In this document: positions 60,003 through 64,000 of the stretch, one piece after another
How the letters are laid out: each line of letters starts with the position of its first letter
Numbering within the stretch: position 1 is the first letter of the stretch
Origin: Streptomyces sp. A012304
Lineage (GTDB): Bacteria > Actinomycetota > Actinomycetes > Streptomycetales > Streptomycetaceae
NCBI RefSeq assembly: GCF_026008495.1
Contig: NZ_BQUN01000134.1
Location: 26,252 to 90,251 of the forward strand
Direction: 5' to 3'
Length of the DNA stretch: 64,000 bases
The notes under the pieces: model-generated
What the model was told of the DNA's origin: nothing
The model's input: the letters and a program-made list of their open reading frames with translations, nothing else
Databases searched by the model: none
Program-made: the position numbers and the translations under genes

Positions 60003-60201
60003 AGTATGGCAGCGCGTCGCCCGGCGGCAAGAGCCCGTGAGCCAGCGCGTCCGACCGGCCACCTATCCTTGGAGACGGTCGGACAGCGCGGTCCGCTCTG
60101 TTTTCTTCCCGGAAGCACGGCCCCCTATGCGGCGCCCGCCGCGTGGGCCCACCTCCGGGTTCCCTCCCAGACGAGCTTCAACACTGCAAGGAGCCGCACC
60201 T

Positions 60202-62931
<2,730 letters not shown>

Positions 62932-62945
62932 CCCACCCCGCACAC

Positions 62946-62988
62946 AAGGGTGCCCCCGAGCCCGCGCCACGGACTCGGGGGCACCCTT
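62946..62988. terminator. Terminator between ppc and the LAETG protein gene
   Basis: A perfect 15-bp stem, AAGGGTGCCCCCGAG (62946-62960) with CTCGGGGGCACCCTT (62974-62988), loop 13 nt, between convergent genes. Confidence 0.9.
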
Positions 62989-62998
62989 CGTCACTCAC

Positions 62999-63766
62999 TC
63001 AGCCCTGACGCGCACCCCGGCGGCGACGGAACACCAGGAACCCGCCGGCCGCGAGCAGCCCGCCCGCCACGGCCGCGAGCACACCGACCGGGGCGCCGTT
63101 GCCCGTCTCGGCCAGGTCACCGCCGTCCGGCCCGGACGGAGCCACCGACGCGGACACCGACGCCGAGGGAACGGCACTCTCGGACGGCGACGCCACCGGC
63201 TCCGAACTCGAACCGCCCGCCGGCTCACTGCTCGACCCGCCCGCCGGCTCACTGCTCGACCCGCCCGCAGGCTCCGAGCTGGTACCGCCCGCCGGCTCCG
63301 AACTCGAGCCCGACGGCTCCGGCGAACCGCTCGGCGTGCCACCCCCGCCCACTGGGCAGGTGTGCGACAGGTTGAACAGCCTCAGCTCACCACCCCGCAC
63401 CTCGGCGACCGCCGACGTCAGCTCCGCCCCCGGCGACGACCACACATAGGCGTGCTTGTCCGACGGCGGACCGAAGTCCGTCACCACCTGCTGCCCACCG
63501 GGCGCGAAGGTCACCGTCAGCTTCACGAAGTCCGTCGAGTTGCCCGGCAGTACGAAGTGCCAGCCGTCCTTGCCGTCCGGAACACCGGGGCACTCGCTCC
63601 GCGACTTCTGCGGAGCCCCGTCGTCATCCGTGGTCGCCGTGCGCGGAAGCTGCTGCCGCAACTGCACGGTGTAGGTGTCGCCGTCCGTGGCATGGGCGAC
63701 AGGAGCCAGCAGGATCGCGGCCGAGGACGCGGCGGCGAACACGCCGACGCGAGTGAGGGTACGCAT
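62999..63766 (-). CDS. Sortase-anchored (LAETG) secreted surface protein
   Basis: A 255-residue exported protein. Signal peptide 1-26 (AVAHA cleavage); a folded domain with four Cys in total (about 30-150: RSECPGVPDG, LSHTCPVGGG); Ser/Gly/Glu/Pro repeats (about 155-200); then LAETG, a hydrophobic helix and RRRRGARQG, the cell-wall sorting signal for a class E sortase. The start is ATG 63764-63766 or the in-frame ATG 63776-63778, four residues longer. The folded domain has no family I can name. Confidence 0.88.
   Translation of the reverse strand: MRTLTRVGVFAAASSAAILLAPVAHATDGDTYTVQLRQQLPRTATTDDDGAPQKSRSECPGVPDGKDGWHFVLPGNSTDFVKLTVTFAPGGQQVVTDFGPPSDKHAYVWSSPGAELTSAVAEVRGGELRLFNLSHTCPVGGGGTPSGSPEPSGSSSEPAGGTSSEPAGGSSSEPAGGSSSEPAGGSSSEPVASPSESAVPSASVSASVAPSGPDGGDLAETGNGAPVGVLAAVAGGLLAAGGFLVFRRRRGARQG
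63198..63314 (-). repeat. 24-bp tandem repeats encoding SSSEPAGG units
   Basis: Four full units (63198-63221, 63222-63245, 63246-63269, 63270-63293) and a partial one, each encoding an 8-residue Ser/Glu/Pro/Ala/Gly block that forms a wall-spanning stalk. The second and third units are nearly identical. Confidence 0.9.
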
Positions 63767-63899
63767 GGAGCCATCCATCTTCGAGTGACGAAAGGGAAGA
63801 CGTGGAGGGGGCGGCTCAGCATCCAACCCGCACTGACCACCGGTCAAGCACGAACAGGCAACGAACGTCCCCCCCACACCGGAGAGAACGCCGCCGACC

Positions 63900-64000
63900 T
63901 CAAACCGTCACGAACGCCGCCGTCAACAACCCCACACCCAGCGCCGCCAACACCCACCCCACCCGCACCCGCCCCAACCCACCGGCCACCACCACCGACG
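63900..64000 (-). CDS. C-terminal end of a membrane protein (partial)
   Basis: A minus-strand frame ending at TGA (63900-63902) encodes a hydrophobic helix followed by the terminus (VGWVLAALGVGLLTAAFVTV), preceded by Gly/Arg/Val residues. Upstream residues lie outside the window. It looks like the last transmembrane helix of a permease; no family can be given. Confidence 0.45.
   Translation of the reverse strand, partial: SVVVAGGLGRVRVGWVLAALGVGLLTAAFVTV

Noticed and set aside
63198..63314. Possible CRISPR-like array of 24-bp repeats
   Set aside because: There are no unique spacers; the units are contiguous, in frame and encode a stalk in a surface protein.

Overview
The window is chromosomal DNA from a high-GC actinomycete, almost certainly a Streptomyces. 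The evidence is very strong G/C bias at third codon positions, frequent GTG starts, many leaderless promoters (TANNNT 6-7 nt before the start codon), and lineage markers: a SsgA-like sporulation protein, a WhiJ/Scr1-type XRE regulator with DUF397 partners, a tricorn protease, a galTEK operon and a LAETG sortase substrate. The order pmt/rsmI, tatD-rpfB-ksgA-ispE, galT-galE-galK and ppc is familiar actinobacterial core synteny. No insertion sequence, prophage, CRISPR array or biosynthetic cluster was seen.

Layout. 1-5.7 kb: a gene tail, tRNA-Ala(CGC), then an ABC exporter (permease + ATPase) divergent from a NarL-type sensor kinase/response regulator pair. 5.7-11.7 kb: GNAT, exonuclease III, a MerR regulator, and a translationally coupled Baeyer-Villiger-type monooxygenase / alpha-beta hydrolase / SDR operon followed by a small charged protein. 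11.8-18.3 kb: tricorn protease, TetR regulator, MMPL exporter. 18.5-21.4 kb: a secreted lamin-tail-domain protein and a whiJ-like locus (anti-sigma-type ATPase, XRE regulator, two DUF397 proteins around a small membrane protein). 21.4-27 kb: small metabolic and resistance genes (YbaK, EamA, GNAT, VOC, arylamine N-acetyltransferase, DUF1876, beta-lactamase-fold hydrolase, Ohr). 27-30.2 kb: OhrR translationally coupled to a CbiMQO metal importer whose promoter region carries a Nur-like box.

30.2-43.9 kb is a cell-envelope and core segment: ssgE-like gene, two paralogous penicillin-binding proteins, protein O-mannosyltransferase divergent from rsmI, a zinc-ribbon protein, tatD, rpfB, ksgA, ispE and an ABC-F ATPase. 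44.2-48.9 kb: two membrane-anchored Pro/Gln-rich beta-propeller lipoprotein-like paralogues and an orphan LuxR-type regulator whose receiver has lost its phospho-acceptor Asp. 49-55 kb: an NPCBM-like fragment, a two-TM protein and SSS symporter divergent from galTEK. 55-64 kb: GNAT, a LuxR-type response regulator, a MarR regulator divergent from a trans-aconitate methyltransferase across two palindromes, a CsbD-like protein, a desaturase-TetR operon, ppc, a LAETG surface protein, and a partial membrane protein at the edge.

The most interesting items are regulatory: the duplicated whiJ/DUF397 locus, the degenerate receiver, the Nur-like box plus a second 20-bp palindrome between the metal importer and the ssgE-like gene, the cbiO/ohrR coupling, and several paired palindromes beside TetR and MarR genes. 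I see no clearly unprecedented multi-gene system; the whiJ-like locus is the best candidate for new biology.
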